Positions 34,814-41,924 of a stretch of 56,412 nt of DNA are shown here, one piece after another (positions within the stretch are counted from its first letter, which is position 1; each line of letters opens with the position of its first letter). A program made the position numbers and the translations under genes. The notes beneath the pieces were generated by a model. It was not told where the DNA came from. It made no database searches and was given only the letters and a program-made list of their open reading frames with translations. The DNA lies in contig JAUWHW010000064.1 of assembly GCA_030605665.1 (NCBI GenBank), forward strand, positions 1 to 56,412, in the 5' to 3' direction. The DNA is from Dehalococcoidia bacterium. Its GTDB lineage: Bacteria > Chloroflexota > Dehalococcoidia > GIF9 > AB-539-J10.

Positions 34814-35926
34814 ATGTCTTATCACCGCATAGTAGTCAAATTCGGCACAAGCCTCCTTACCTCAGGCATGGACCATCTTGATTTGCCGGTTATGGCTAAC
34901 CTGGTGCGTCAAGTAGCCCAACTTCACCACCAAGGTAAGGAGATAATAATAGTTTCCTCTGGAGCTATTGCCGCTGGAAGAGAGAGGCTCAGGGGAATTC
35001 CAGAACATAAGGGCATGCCTTTCAAACAAGTTCTGGCTTCAGTGGGGCAAGGCCACCTCATGCATACTTATGAGCAACTTTTCAGTCAGTATGATATAAC
35101 CACAGCCCAGGCATTGCTTACTAAGGGAGACCTTTCCGACCGAAGTGGCTATCTTAACGCTCGCAATACCTTGCTAGCTCTCACCGAGCTTGATGCCATT
35201 TGCATCGTCAACGAGAACGACGTCGTTGCCCTAGATGAGATTGAGGAGCTTAAATTTGGAGATAACGATAACCTTTCAGCCATGGTAGCCAACCTGGTTG
35301 ATGCTGACCTTCTAGTATTGCTCACAGATACAGGAGGCTTATATACTGCCGACCCACATCGCAATCCCGAGGCTCAGCTCATCCACCGGGTGGATAGGAT
35401 TGACGCCAGAATTGAGCACCTGGCTAGTACCTCTGCTAACCGTCAAGGCATTGGAGGCATGGTAACCAAGCTCGAAGCAGCCAAACTGGCTACCTCTTCA
35501 GGAGTGGATGTAATCATAGCTGAGGGGCGAGAATCCGATGTTCTGGTCAGAATTAGCCATGGTGAAAAGATAGGCACGCTCTTCCCTGCTCAAGTTAATA
35601 AAATGGAGAGTAGGAAGAGATGGATGCTCAGCGGACTAGCTTCCAAAGGCAAGATAGTGGTGGACAAAGGTGCTATTCTGGCTCTTAAGGAGCAAAACAA
35701 AAGCTTGCTCTCCGCCGGTGTTGTGGAGGTAGATGGCAACTTCCAGCGCGGCGATATTATAGATATCACAAATAAGGAAGGCAAACATATTGGTTGTGGT
35801 ATTTGCAACTATAGCTCTGCCGATATGGCTGTTATCAAAGGAGCACATTCTGATAAAATCTTAAGCCTTCTGGGCCGCGAATATAGCGACGAAGTCATAC
35901 ATAGAAATAATATGGTGATATTGTAG
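34814..35926 (+). CDS. proB: Glutamate 5-kinase
   Basis: 370 residues, with an amino-acid kinase domain (VVKFGTSLLTSG at ~7, IIVSSGAIAAGRERL at ~48, NENDVVA at ~135, LLTDTGGLYTADP at ~170) and a C-terminal PUA domain (KIVVDKGAILALKE onward, ~280-370). It phosphorylates glutamate, the first step to proline. proA is not next to it. It is not coupled to asd (80-bp gap). Confidence 0.94.
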   Translation: MSYHRIVVKFGTSLLTSGMDHLDLPVMANLVRQVAQLHHQGKEIIIVSSGAIAAGRERLRGIPEHKGMPFKQVLASVGQGHLMHTYEQLFSQYDITTAQALLTKGDLSDRSGYLNARNTLLALTELDAICIVNENDVVALDEIEELKFGDNDNLSAMVANLVDADLLVLLTDTGGLYTADPHRNPEAQLIHRVDRIDARIEHLASTSANRQGIGGMVTKLEAAKLATSSGVDVIIAEGRESDVLVRISHGEKIGTLFPAQVNKMESRKRWMLSGLASKGKIVVDKGAILALKEQNKSLLSAGVVEVDGNFQRGDIIDITNKEGKHIGCGICNYSSADMAVIKGAHSDKILSLLGREYSDEVIHRNNMVIL

Positions 35927-36005
35927 AATTACTCTGCCACTGGCACTCAGGTATACGTCTTAAGCAGAAACAGTTATTATTAAAAGTCAGAGAGGAGAGA
36001 AACCC

Positions 36006-37085
36006 ATGTTGAAAGCCGCAATTGTAGGAGCCACGGGCATCGTAGGTCAGCAATTTATCGTTGCCCTGAAAAACCATCCCTGGATTGAAATTGCAGCGCT
36101 TGCTGCCTCTGAGAGGTCGGCAGGCCGCAATTACAAAGAGGCAATAACCGATGCTCGGTCTGGAGCTCTGAGGTGGTTCTGCCAGGAGCCTCCGGTAGAG
36201 GAAATCATGAAAATGCCGGTTCAGAATGCCATTGAGCTGGATGCCTCCGCCATAGATATCATCTTCTCTGCCATAGAGTCCGACCAGGCAAAGATACTCG
36301 AACCAAAGTTTGCCATTGACAGACCGGTTATAAGCACCGCTGCAGCCTTCCGCTACGATGACGATGTGCCCATCCTAATCCCGGGTATTAACTCCGAACA
36401 TGCTAAACTGCTTGATGTTCAAAGAAAATCGCGCGGATGGAAGGGCTTCATTACGCCCATTCCTAACTGCACCACTTGTGGCCTGGTAATAACATTAAAA
36501 CCAATCTACGAAAGCTTTGGCGTAAAGGCTGTCATAATGACTTCCATGCAAGCTATATCAGGAGCAGGCCGAAGTCTCGGAGTGCTGGGCCTCGATATTC
36601 TGGACAATGTCATTCCTTTTATCCCAGGAGAAGAGGAAAAAACACAGCGTGAAACGCAGAAAATCCTGGGCAATTTTGAAGGCAGCTCAATTAAGCCAGC
36701 AAGGTTCAATGTAAGCAGCACCTGCACTCGCGTTAACGTGCGGGAGGGGCACACGGAATCGGTCTTCGTCTCTACACAAAAAGCTTGCGAAGTAGAAGAT
36801 GTCACAAGGGCAATGAGAGAATACGCAGGCTCATCCGCAGAAGCTGAGCTACCTTCGGCTCCCAAGCACCCAATAATCGTGCTGGATGACCCCTTCAGAC
36901 CTCAACCGCGGCTTGACCGTGATGCTGATGATGGCATGGCCACTACAGTGGGCAGAATCAGGAAAGATACCGTCCTGGAGAACGGCATCAAATACCTTCT
37001 AGTCTCCCACAATACCAAGATGGGAGCTGCCAAGGGTGCAGTCCTTGTAGCCGAACTCCTTATCCGGGAGGGGTATATCTCCTAG
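36006..37085 (+). CDS. asd: Aspartate-semialdehyde dehydrogenase
   Basis: 359 residues of the archaeal/fungal-like ASADH type. NADP fold AIVGATGIVGQQF (~5-17), active-site cysteine in PNCTTCGLV (~155), and SGAGRSLGVLG (~188). It reduces aspartyl phosphate on the way to lysine, threonine and methionine. GAGGAGAG precedes the ATG by 7 nt. No lysC neighbour. Confidence 0.93.
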   Translation: MLKAAIVGATGIVGQQFIVALKNHPWIEIAALAASERSAGRNYKEAITDARSGALRWFCQEPPVEEIMKMPVQNAIELDASAIDIIFSAIESDQAKILEPKFAIDRPVISTAAAFRYDDDVPILIPGINSEHAKLLDVQRKSRGWKGFITPIPNCTTCGLVITLKPIYESFGVKAVIMTSMQAISGAGRSLGVLGLDILDNVIPFIPGEEEKTQRETQKILGNFEGSSIKPARFNVSSTCTRVNVREGHTESVFVSTQKACEVEDVTRAMREYAGSSAEAELPSAPKHPIIVLDDPFRPQPRLDRDADDGMATTVGRIRKDTVLENGIKYLLVSHNTKMGAAKGAVLVAELLIREGYIS

Positions 37086-37133
37086 GCGTCACCTCATCCC
37101 TCTACAAATTCGATACATCCTTCTGAACTAGTT

Positions 37134-37402
37134 TAGATAGACGGTGGACACCTCAAAATATGGAGTTGTCTCTCACTTTAAGTTTGGAACAAGCTCTAGC
37201 AGTTCTTTATGTCATTGCGAGAATAAGGCGGGGATGAACCCTGCCACTACGGTTACATCTCGTAGGGTCGGGGCTTGTCCCCGACCAGGGTATGGTGGTG
37301 TGGCGGCTCAGGGATTACGGAGCCTGTTCCAAGTTGGCTCGAATTAGCCTCCTGGTGACAGGACAAGAAGGTGATGTGCCACTAATCACGTGAATGGGTA
37401 CA
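37134..37402. repeat. Long dispersed repeat, copy 2 (partner of 3970-4200)
   Basis: It shares the order of blocks with copy 1: 'gacggtggacacctca', then 'cattgcgagaataaggcggg', 'cggttacatctcgtagggtc', 'ggggcttgtccccgacc', and a right end with 'gattacgg' and 'gtgatgtg'. About 45 extra bases lie near its left end. It fills the gap between asd and the lipoprotein gene; no gene is seen there. Confidence 0.75.
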
Positions 37403-37549
37403 CCCTCTTCCGATAAGCTCAAGCTTCGTGGTAGAATAGCCACAGCTCTCAATGAGTATCCGTAGAATGCAGCATGCCTGCATGGCCGCAGAGACTACAG
37501 CAAATAGCAATGCGCCACTGCGGAAAGAGAACTTTAGGAGGATTTCCAA

Positions 37550-37990
37550 ATGATAGGAAAATCTGATATGCCAAAGAGCAAAATATGGAGGGGAAAACTA
37601 CATGCGTTGGTAACAGTAGCTTTGATATTAGCTACAATGGTGGCCTTGTTTTCGGGGTGTGGGGGAGATACACGTAGCCAAACTATCAAAATTACCGTTG
37701 AACCCGTAGATGGAAGTGGTCTTCTAGCAAGAATCGAGTACTACCGAGGTAGCGAATTGGTGAATTCGATACGTTTTGTTGATGGAGATGGTGATAGCAT
37801 TATTGATGGGAAATCAGGCCCTAAAGAGCAAGGCCATTGGCCCAAGGGTTGGGAATGGTTTGATGCTCTATATAATGATGTCATCGTAGGACACTCCACG
37901 ATAGCAATAGTGGACGAGAAAATAGAAATCCAGGATAGCACCACCTATAAGTTCCTGCCAGGGGAGTATGAGTGCGGACGGGTTGGATGA
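37550..37990 (+). CDS. Small hypothetical lipoprotein
   Basis: 146 residues. Signal peptide WRGKLHALVTVALILATMVA followed by the lipobox LFSGC (Cys ~36). The mature part has DGDGDSIIDG near 82, a calcium-binding-like Asp-rich stretch. No known domain. AGGAGG lies 8 nt upstream. It sits immediately before the tRNA-Pro-like array, so it may belong to the backbone edge or be the first cargo. Confidence 0.65.
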   Translation: MIGKSDMPKSKIWRGKLHALVTVALILATMVALFSGCGGDTRSQTIKITVEPVDGSGLLARIEYYRGSELVNSIRFVDGDGDSIIDGKSGPKEQGHWPKGWEWFDALYNDVIVGHSTIAIVDEKIEIQDSTTYKFLPGEYECGRVG

Positions 37991-38004
37991 AACAATTGAG
38001 CCTT

Positions 38005-38081
38005 CTGCCCGTGGTGCAGTCTAGCAAAGTACCGCGTCCGGGATGCTGATGTCGGAGGTTCAAATTTTCTCGCTCTGACCA
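38005..38081 (+). pseudogene. Decayed, nearly full-length tRNA-Pro(CGG)-like sequence (array copy 1)
   Basis: A tRNA-like layout can be traced: 5' acceptor strand, TG, a D-arm with GCAGTCTAGCA, anticodon loop TCCGGGA (38037-38043), variable part, T-arm GGAGGTTCAAATTTTCT and end CTGACCA. Acceptor and anticodon stems pair poorly, so it is not a working tRNA. The other copies share its 3' half. The 80 bp after it resemble those after the copies at 40185 and 41766 (containing 'agaagcatc'). Confidence 0.6.
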
Positions 38082-38167
38082 ATTTGTTTAACATTAATAG
38101 TTGTCGCTCTCTGCTAGAAGCATCCACGTAACCCTATCCAAAAGACAAAACGTTAACCTATTCAATA

Positions 38168-38197
38168 TTGCATCTATCCGCTTCTATATGCTAGAAT
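38168..38197 (+). promoter_or_regulatory. Promoter of the HTH-PemK operon
   Basis: TTGCAT (38168-38173), an 18-bp spacer, and TAGAAT (38192-38197) with an extended TGC. The first gene starts 45 bp downstream. Confidence 0.55.
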
Positions 38198-38241
38198 AGT
38201 GTAGACGGAGAAAATGTCATGCACTGCAGGAGGTTTACCCC

Positions 38242-38523
38242 ATGGTGATTGTAAAGGAATGGTTCACAGTAGAAGAGGCTGCTGAATATTTGTGTGTCTC
38301 CAAGAGGACTATTTATAAATTGACTCAGGAAGGCAGATTGCCCGCTTTCCGTATTGGTCAACAGCGCCACCGCCGATTTCGCAAGGAGGACTTGGATAAG
38401 GTGCCTCAGGTACCAGAGACTACCAAGGGCATGGATTCTATGCTAGCCTTGTCAGCTTCAGCTGACCCTGTTCTGGCAGAACTCTGGGATAACGAAAGGG
38501 ATGCTGCCTATGACCGGGTATAG
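38242..38523 (+). CDS. Excisionase-family HTH protein, probable antitoxin
   Basis: 93 residues. MerR-like HTH_17 domain WFTVEEAAEYLCVSKRTIY (~6-24) with the wing RIGQQRHRRFRKEDLDK. The C-terminal ~35 residues are acidic and would be free to bind a toxin. AGGAGGT lies 8 nt before the ATG. It overlaps the PemK/MazF gene by 14 nt, the usual antitoxin-first order, so it most likely neutralises that toxin and represses the operon. Excisionase activity is not implied. Confidence 0.8.
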   Translation: MVIVKEWFTVEEAAEYLCVSKRTIYKLTQEGRLPAFRIGQQRHRRFRKEDLDKVPQVPETTKGMDSMLALSASADPVLAELWDNERDAAYDRV

Positions 38524-38851
38524 TCGCGGTGACGTGGTGCTGGTCAGCTTTGTGTTTGCTGGTGAAACTGGAGTCAAGCAGCGTCCTGCCGTTATCATCA
38601 GTTCGGCTATCTATCACCAACAGCGGCAAGAGGCTATCATCAGCGCTATTACCAGTAGGGTAGACCGAATCTTGGTAGGCGACCATGTGATAAATCACTG
38701 GCGGGAAGCTGGGCTATTATTCCCCTCTGTAGCTACGGGAATTATCAGGACGATAAAACAGAGCATGCTTGTCCGTAAATTGGGCAGAATATCACCAGAT
38801 GACCTTAAGGAAATTGACAGACAACTGAGCATTGCTCTTGGAATAGCTTAG
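38510..38851 (+). CDS. PemK/MazF-family endoribonuclease toxin
   Basis: 113 residues from the ATG at 38510 (AAAGGG ~9 nt upstream; an ATG at 38501 is too close to it). RGDVVLVSF and GVKQRPAVIIS are the MazF/PemK core that holds the catalytic Arg, and IISAITSRVD follows. Such toxins cut mRNA at short motifs. The C-terminus KLGRISPDDLKEIDRQLSIAL is typical. Together with the HTH gene it forms a full type II module between tRNA-like copies 1 and 2. Confidence 0.88.
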   Translation: MTGYSRGDVVLVSFVFAGETGVKQRPAVIISSAIYHQQRQEAIISAITSRVDRILVGDHVINHWREAGLLFPSVATGIIRTIKQSMLVRKLGRISPDDLKEIDRQLSIALGIA

Positions 38852-38907
38852 GAATGACAGACATTCTTATCCATGAGTATTTTGGTGTAGGTTTGGACGA
38901 AGAGGCG

Positions 38908-38957
38908 TAGTGTTCGGGACACTAAGGTCGGAGCTTCAAATCCTCTCGCCCCGACCA
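38908..38957 (+). repeat. tRNA-Pro 3'-half repeat, array copy 2
   Basis: Perfect anticodon stem TAGTG/CACTA with loop TTCGGGA (anticodon CGG), variable AGGTC, T-arm GGAGC-TTCAAAT-CCTCT, then CGCCCCGACCA. There is no matching 5' acceptor or D-arm upstream, so it is only the 3' half of a tRNA-Pro, as left by site-specific integration. Confidence 0.8.
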
Positions 38958-38965
38958 AAAGAAGG

Positions 38966-39185
38966 TTATGGACTAAGCCATTCCTCCCTAGTAATTCCCG
39001 CCCTCCTTAAAATCCGAGAGAAAGGAGCAATTCCAATCTCTCTGCGGTGTGGGTTGGGAATGGTTAATACTAAGTTTCCCCTTATCATGTAGGGGTGTTT
39101 CCCGCCTCGAAAAGGCCCCCTCAAATCCAAGCCTACGAAGCCGCCTTACTAGCTTTGTCCATGAAACAGGCGAAAGCTCAGCCAC
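38966..39185 (-). pseudogene. hicA: hicA toxin pseudogene (one frameshift)
   Basis: From a GTG at 39185 the reading gives AELSPVSWTKLVRRLRRLGF, the HicA start. Near 39099-39107 (TTTTCGAGGCGGG) the frame must shift by one base. It then reads GGKHPYMIRGNLVLTIPNPH, RREIGIAPFSRILRRAGI and TREEWLSP to a TAA at 38966. The catalytic His of GKHP is in the second frame, so the toxin is broken unless the base is a sequencing error. It overlaps hicB. Confidence 0.8.
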
Positions 39186-39440
39186 CGACTTCTAAAGTTT
39201 TGAGTTCTTCTATTCTATGTTCACCTATAGAAGGGATGCTTAATCCCCTTCTGAGCCTTACCACAAGCCAACCATCAATGACCTCGGCTAAATTACGACG
39301 GCATTCCTCAAGTGTTTTACCTGTAGCTCATATACCTTCAAGCTCTGGAATCTCGCCATAGTACGATTCCTCATCCTCAATGATTTCATACCTTTGCCCT
39401 ACTCAGAGCAGCCTCAATATATTGTGTAATCAATTTTCAC
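39178..39440 (-). pseudogene. hicB: hicB antitoxin pseudogene (frameshifts and stop)
   Basis: Pieces on the minus strand read TQYIEAALSRAK, then in another frame RYEIIEDEESYYGEIPELEG, an in-frame TGA in place of the usual Trp, and ATGKTLEECRRNLAEVIDGW. This is the HicB RNase H-like fold. A GTG start at 39440 has GAGAAGAG before it. At least two frameshifts and one stop show it is dead. It precedes hicA with an 8-nt overlap. Confidence 0.8.
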
Positions 39441-39606
39441 CTCTTCTCTTAGCTTATCCTTGCCCGCTAAAGGATCCCCATCCCACTGATATTCCGCTTG
39501 ATATCATTATAGCTTGAATGGCTACTTGAGGGCAACACGCCACCTTGGCAGCAATAATTAAGGCACTTATGATATATAATAGGTTTAGCCCATAGGGCGA
39601 AGTGCA

Positions 39607-39652
39607 CAACGTCCGGGAGATGAAGTCAGGGGTTCAAATCCCTTTGCTTGGC
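39607..39652 (+). repeat. tRNA-Pro 3'-half repeat, array copy 3 (degenerate)
   Basis: Loop TCCGGGA (39612-39618), then GTCAGGGGTTCAAATCCCTT, a well-paired T-arm, and a diverged acceptor end TTGCTTGGCT. The anticodon stem is no longer paired. A TGCTATAAT box (39660-39668) follows, about 50 bp before the DUF433 gene. Confidence 0.6.
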
Positions 39653-39717
39653 TCACTCGTGCTATAATGTCATTAGTAGCTTTACCTTGTCTTGTAACTA
39701 TAGAGGAGGTTTGCTAA

Positions 39718-39954
39718 ATGGAAGATTGGAAAGAGCGCATCTCTATTAACCCGAATGTCTGTCATGGCAAGCCTTGCATTAAGGGAACACGGATTTGGGT
39801 TTCCTTGATAGTGGACAATCTAGCTGCAGGCTCCAGCGAATCAGAGATACTCGAAGCCTACCCCTCATTAACCAAGGAAGATATCCGAGCAGCATTGGCC
39901 TTCGCCGCTGAGATGTCCAGAGAGCGCTACGTAGCCATCCCTTTGAGGGCCTAA
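39718..39954 (+). CDS. DUF433 protein, probable antitoxin
   Basis: 78 residues: ISINPNVCHGKPCIKGTRI (~8-26) and LAAGSSESEILEAYPSLTKEDIRAAL are the DUF433 signature, a small winged-helix protein normally paired with a DUF5615 PIN-like toxin. AGAGGAGGT precedes the ATG by 8 nt. Its partner follows at once but survives only as a fragment, so the antitoxin is an orphan. Confidence 0.88.
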   Translation: MEDWKERISINPNVCHGKPCIKGTRIWVSLIVDNLAAGSSESEILEAYPSLTKEDIRAALAFAAEMSRERYVAIPLRA

Positions 39955-39964
39955 CCTACTCCAC

Positions 39965-40150
39965 TTCCCACCTGAGGGAACTCTAGGACTTGTTGTATTA
40001 CGTGGACCAAATCAGCTCTTCACTACTATGCGGGTCCTCATAGAAACCTTAATTGACGCCCTGATTAAGGAATCGCCCTTAAATAAACTCTGGATTGTAG
40101 AGCCAGGTCGCCTTCGTATTCATGAAGAGACGGAGGTGAGTAACTCTTAA
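39965..40150 (+). pseudogene. C-terminal remnant of a DUF5615 PIN-like toxin
   Basis: Directly after DUF433 the frame reads GTLGLVVLRGPNQLFTTMRV, LIETLIDALIKESPLNKLWI and VEPGRLRIHEE to a TAA at 40150. This matches the C-terminal strand-helix-strand of DUF5615 proteins (VVxLR..P, VEPGRxRIR). The N-terminal catalytic Asp-containing part (usually MKFLxDENL) is gone. The toxin is inactive. Confidence 0.7.
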
Positions 40151-40184
40151 ATAAGGGGCAGCACAGCCAGAATTTGCAATAGCG

Positions 40185-40236
40185 CAGCGTTCGGGGCGCT
40201 GAGGTCAGAGGGTCAAATCCCTCCTCGCCCCGACCA
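40185..40236 (+). repeat. tRNA-Pro 3'-half repeat, array copy 4
   Basis: Anticodon stem CAGCG/CGCTG, loop TTCGGGG (anticodon CGG), T-arm AGAGGGTCAAATCCCTC-like, and CGCCCCGACCA. 'aatagcg' before it may be the last of a D-arm. The 80 bp after it resemble those after copies 1 and 6. Confidence 0.8.
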
Positions 40237-40413
40237 ATTTATTGAACATTAATAGTTGATACTCCCTGCCAGAAGCATCTATGTGATCCTGCCCAAAAGG
40301 CAAGCAAAGCGCTAGTTTGTGACGCTCTTCTTGCAGGGTCATATTCTTTTGCACGGTAGCTATGGGAAGAAGGAAACACACATGTAACCTGCTTTAGAGA
40401 GGCTTAGTAGACC

Positions 40414-40629
40414 TCAAGCTGGTTGAAGGTTCTCCAGTGTAATCTTTGGCTGAGAGCGGTCTATTCCCAGGCGGAGAGAGGCATCCAGCACTTCAATGCC
40501 TGCTATTTCCTCCCCAGGCCCAAGGTCTACAGCAATGTCTTCGGTAAGACGAATCGTGGTCACCTGTGTAGGCCCTTTCTTAAAGGAAATATATAAAGCA
40601 TCAACTTCCGGATCGTAATGCATTTTCAT
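40414..40629 (-). CDS. DUF2283 protein, possible antitoxin
   Basis: 71 residues: MHYDPEVDALYISFK and DLGPGEEIAGIEVLDAS are the DUF2283 signature. Its start overlaps the DUF4258 stop by 4 nt, so the two are co-translated. In many genomes DUF4258 and DUF2283 are paired like a toxin and antitoxin. Biochemical proof is not known to me. Confidence 0.85.
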   Translation of the reverse strand: MKMHYDPEVDALYISFKKGPTQVTTIRLTEDIAVDLGPGEEIAGIEVLDASLRLGIDRSQPKITLENLQPA

Positions 40630-40892
40630 TTCTTACCTCCAAAATAAAATACATAAACTGTTACTACTACCATTCTATCACTTTCTTCAAAAACGATAGG
40701 CATAACTTGCTTTACCTCATAGTAGCGTCCTTTCCAATCCTGCTGGAAGGCGAAATTTTTGCGAAAGGCTAACCGTCCCTCCTTCGCTGGGACTCTCTCA
40801 CCGGCATGGATAGCCGCTTCAACCTCTTCACGAGTAGCACCTCTGTCAGGCATCTGTTCCAGAGCATGTTGGGAAAGGACAATCGTTTTCAT
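40626..40892 (-). CDS. DUF4258 protein, possible RelE-like toxin
   Basis: 88 residues: LSQHALEQMPDRGATREEVEAA (cut at the core; ~6-27), RKNFAFQQDWKGRYYEVKQV and VVVTVYVFY. This is the DUF4258 fold, thought to be related to small RNase toxins. It overlaps both neighbours by 4 nt, forming a three-gene minus-strand operon with DUF2283 downstream. Confidence 0.82.
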   Translation of the reverse strand: MKTIVLSQHALEQMPDRGATREEVEAAIHAGERVPAKEGRLAFRKNFAFQQDWKGRYYEVKQVMPIVFEESDRMVVVTVYVFYFGGKK

Positions 40893-41035
40893 ATGCTCCT
40901 TGCCTTCACCAGGCGGTTCTTCACCAGCTCCACCACCACCCGATGGAACTCGAGTTGCTCCAGAAGCGCTTGCTCTGCTGCCATCTCACCCCTTGAAAGC
41001 AAAATTGGCCTTAAAGTTTTAACTTGAATTGACAT
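40889..41035 (-). CDS. Small hypothetical protein upstream of DUF4258
   Basis: From the ATG at 41035 it gives 48 residues beginning MSIQVKTLRPILLSRGEM and rich in Leu and Glu, probably helical. Start choice is uncertain (an ATG lies two codons upstream; one at 41107 would add a non-conserved leader). No known domain. The 4-nt overlap with DUF4258 is the main evidence that it is real. Confidence 0.45.
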   Translation of the reverse strand: MSIQVKTLRPILLSRGEMAAEQALLEQLEFHRVVVELVKNRLVKARSI

Positions 41036-41172
41036 TCTCATTCTAGCATAAAACCAATGGCTGGCACTTTTTAAACAGGCATCGAACACTCGACAGAATA
41101 ACAGCAAACGAGTTATGTAAACAGGCCGTACTAAAGCCTAAATTCTAATACAGGGAACTGGGTAAGGGGGTA

Positions 41173-41225
41173 TAGCGTTCGGGACGCTGAGGCCGGAGGT
41201 TCAAGTCCTCTCGCCCCAGGCCCCA
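41173..41225 (+). repeat. tRNA-Pro 3'-half repeat, array copy 5
   Basis: Anticodon stem TAGCG/CGCTG, loop TTCGGGA, T-arm GGAGGTTCAAGTCCTCT, then CGCCCCAGGCCCCA, an altered 3' end. No 5' half is present upstream. Confidence 0.78.
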
Positions 41226-41365
41226 TACAGTAGGTCAAAAACTACCGTACTACTAGCGAGATTTGGAGAAAATACCCCGCGCACAGTAAGCAGCCTTGAT
41301 TATGGAGCCGCCTCCACATACCGCTCACACGTCTTTACCTCAATATAGCCGGGAAAGCCACAACC

Positions 41366-41641
41366 CTACTTCTTATCCTCCTCCTGGAAATGCTCCGCCA
41401 CGGTTTTGCCAAAGTCCTGGGCTGCCTTTCCCGCCTCCTTGAGTTTCTCCTTCACTTCCTCGTCCTTAAACCTCTTGGCCAGCGCTTTGGCAGATTCAGC
41501 CGCAGCATCACCAAATTCCTTTGCCTTCTCCTTCAGCTCAGGGTCATTGAATATTTCGCTGATCGCCGACCCGAATGCGGTGAGCATCTCCCCAAAACTA
41601 TCCCCCGTGCTCTTTTTAGTGCTCTCCTTTTCTTTCGCCAT
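41366..41641 (-). CDS. Small amphipathic helical protein of unknown function
   Basis: 91 residues, very rich in Lys, Glu and Ala. KEKAKEFGDAAAESAKALAK and EKLKEAGKAAQDFGKTVAEH repeat a roughly 11-residue pattern like LEA-type or apolipoprotein-like helices. No signal peptide. GGGGGT lies 5-6 nt before the ATG. It is the only gene between tRNA-like copies 5 and 6. It could be a stress protein or an antitoxin whose toxin is lost. I do not recognise it. Confidence 0.6.
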   Translation of the reverse strand: MAKEKESTKKSTGDSFGEMLTAFGSAISEIFNDPELKEKAKEFGDAAAESAKALAKRFKDEEVKEKLKEAGKAAQDFGKTVAEHFQEEDKK

Positions 41642-41765
41642 AATACCCCCGGATGTTTTCTTCTCTATACAGTTAAGTTATACCCCTATTATACACATCT
41701 TTCTGCACTCTTCATTTCGCGGACTGCTCCGTGCAAGAGCAAATGTAGCTATGCCCGCAGACGAA

Positions 41766-41815
41766 CAGCGTTCGGGACGCTGAGGTTGGACGTTCAAATC
41801 CTATCCCTCCAACCA
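41766..41815 (+). repeat. tRNA-Pro 3'-half repeat, array copy 6
   Basis: Anticodon stem CAGCG/CGCTG, loop TTCGGGA, T-arm GGACGTTCAAATCCTAT, then CCCTCCAACCA. Followed by 'ctgccagaagcatctgtgtc', shared with copies 1 and 4. It marks the border between the small-module array and the restriction operon. Confidence 0.78.
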
Positions 41816-41924
41816 ATCTGTCTAACTCTAGTCGTTTGATGCCCCTGCCAGAAGCATCTGTGTCACCGCATACGCAGAGCAAACAAAACGCTTCTTGTGC
41901 ACGGGTGTGATGGGCAACAGATAG

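Noticed and set aside
37144..37347. 67-codon frame in the repeat between asd and the lipoprotein gene
   Set aside because: It is made entirely of translated repeat units and is not conserved in the copy at 3970-4200.
38908..41815. Calling the tRNA-Pro-like copies as functional tRNA genes
   Set aside because: No copy has both a matching 5' acceptor strand and a D-arm. Copy 1 has traces of both but poor pairing. They are 3'-half or decayed sequences.
38005..41815. CRISPR array
   Set aside because: Repeats are 50 bp, spaced 0.5-1 kb apart with genes between them, and no cas genes occur in the window.
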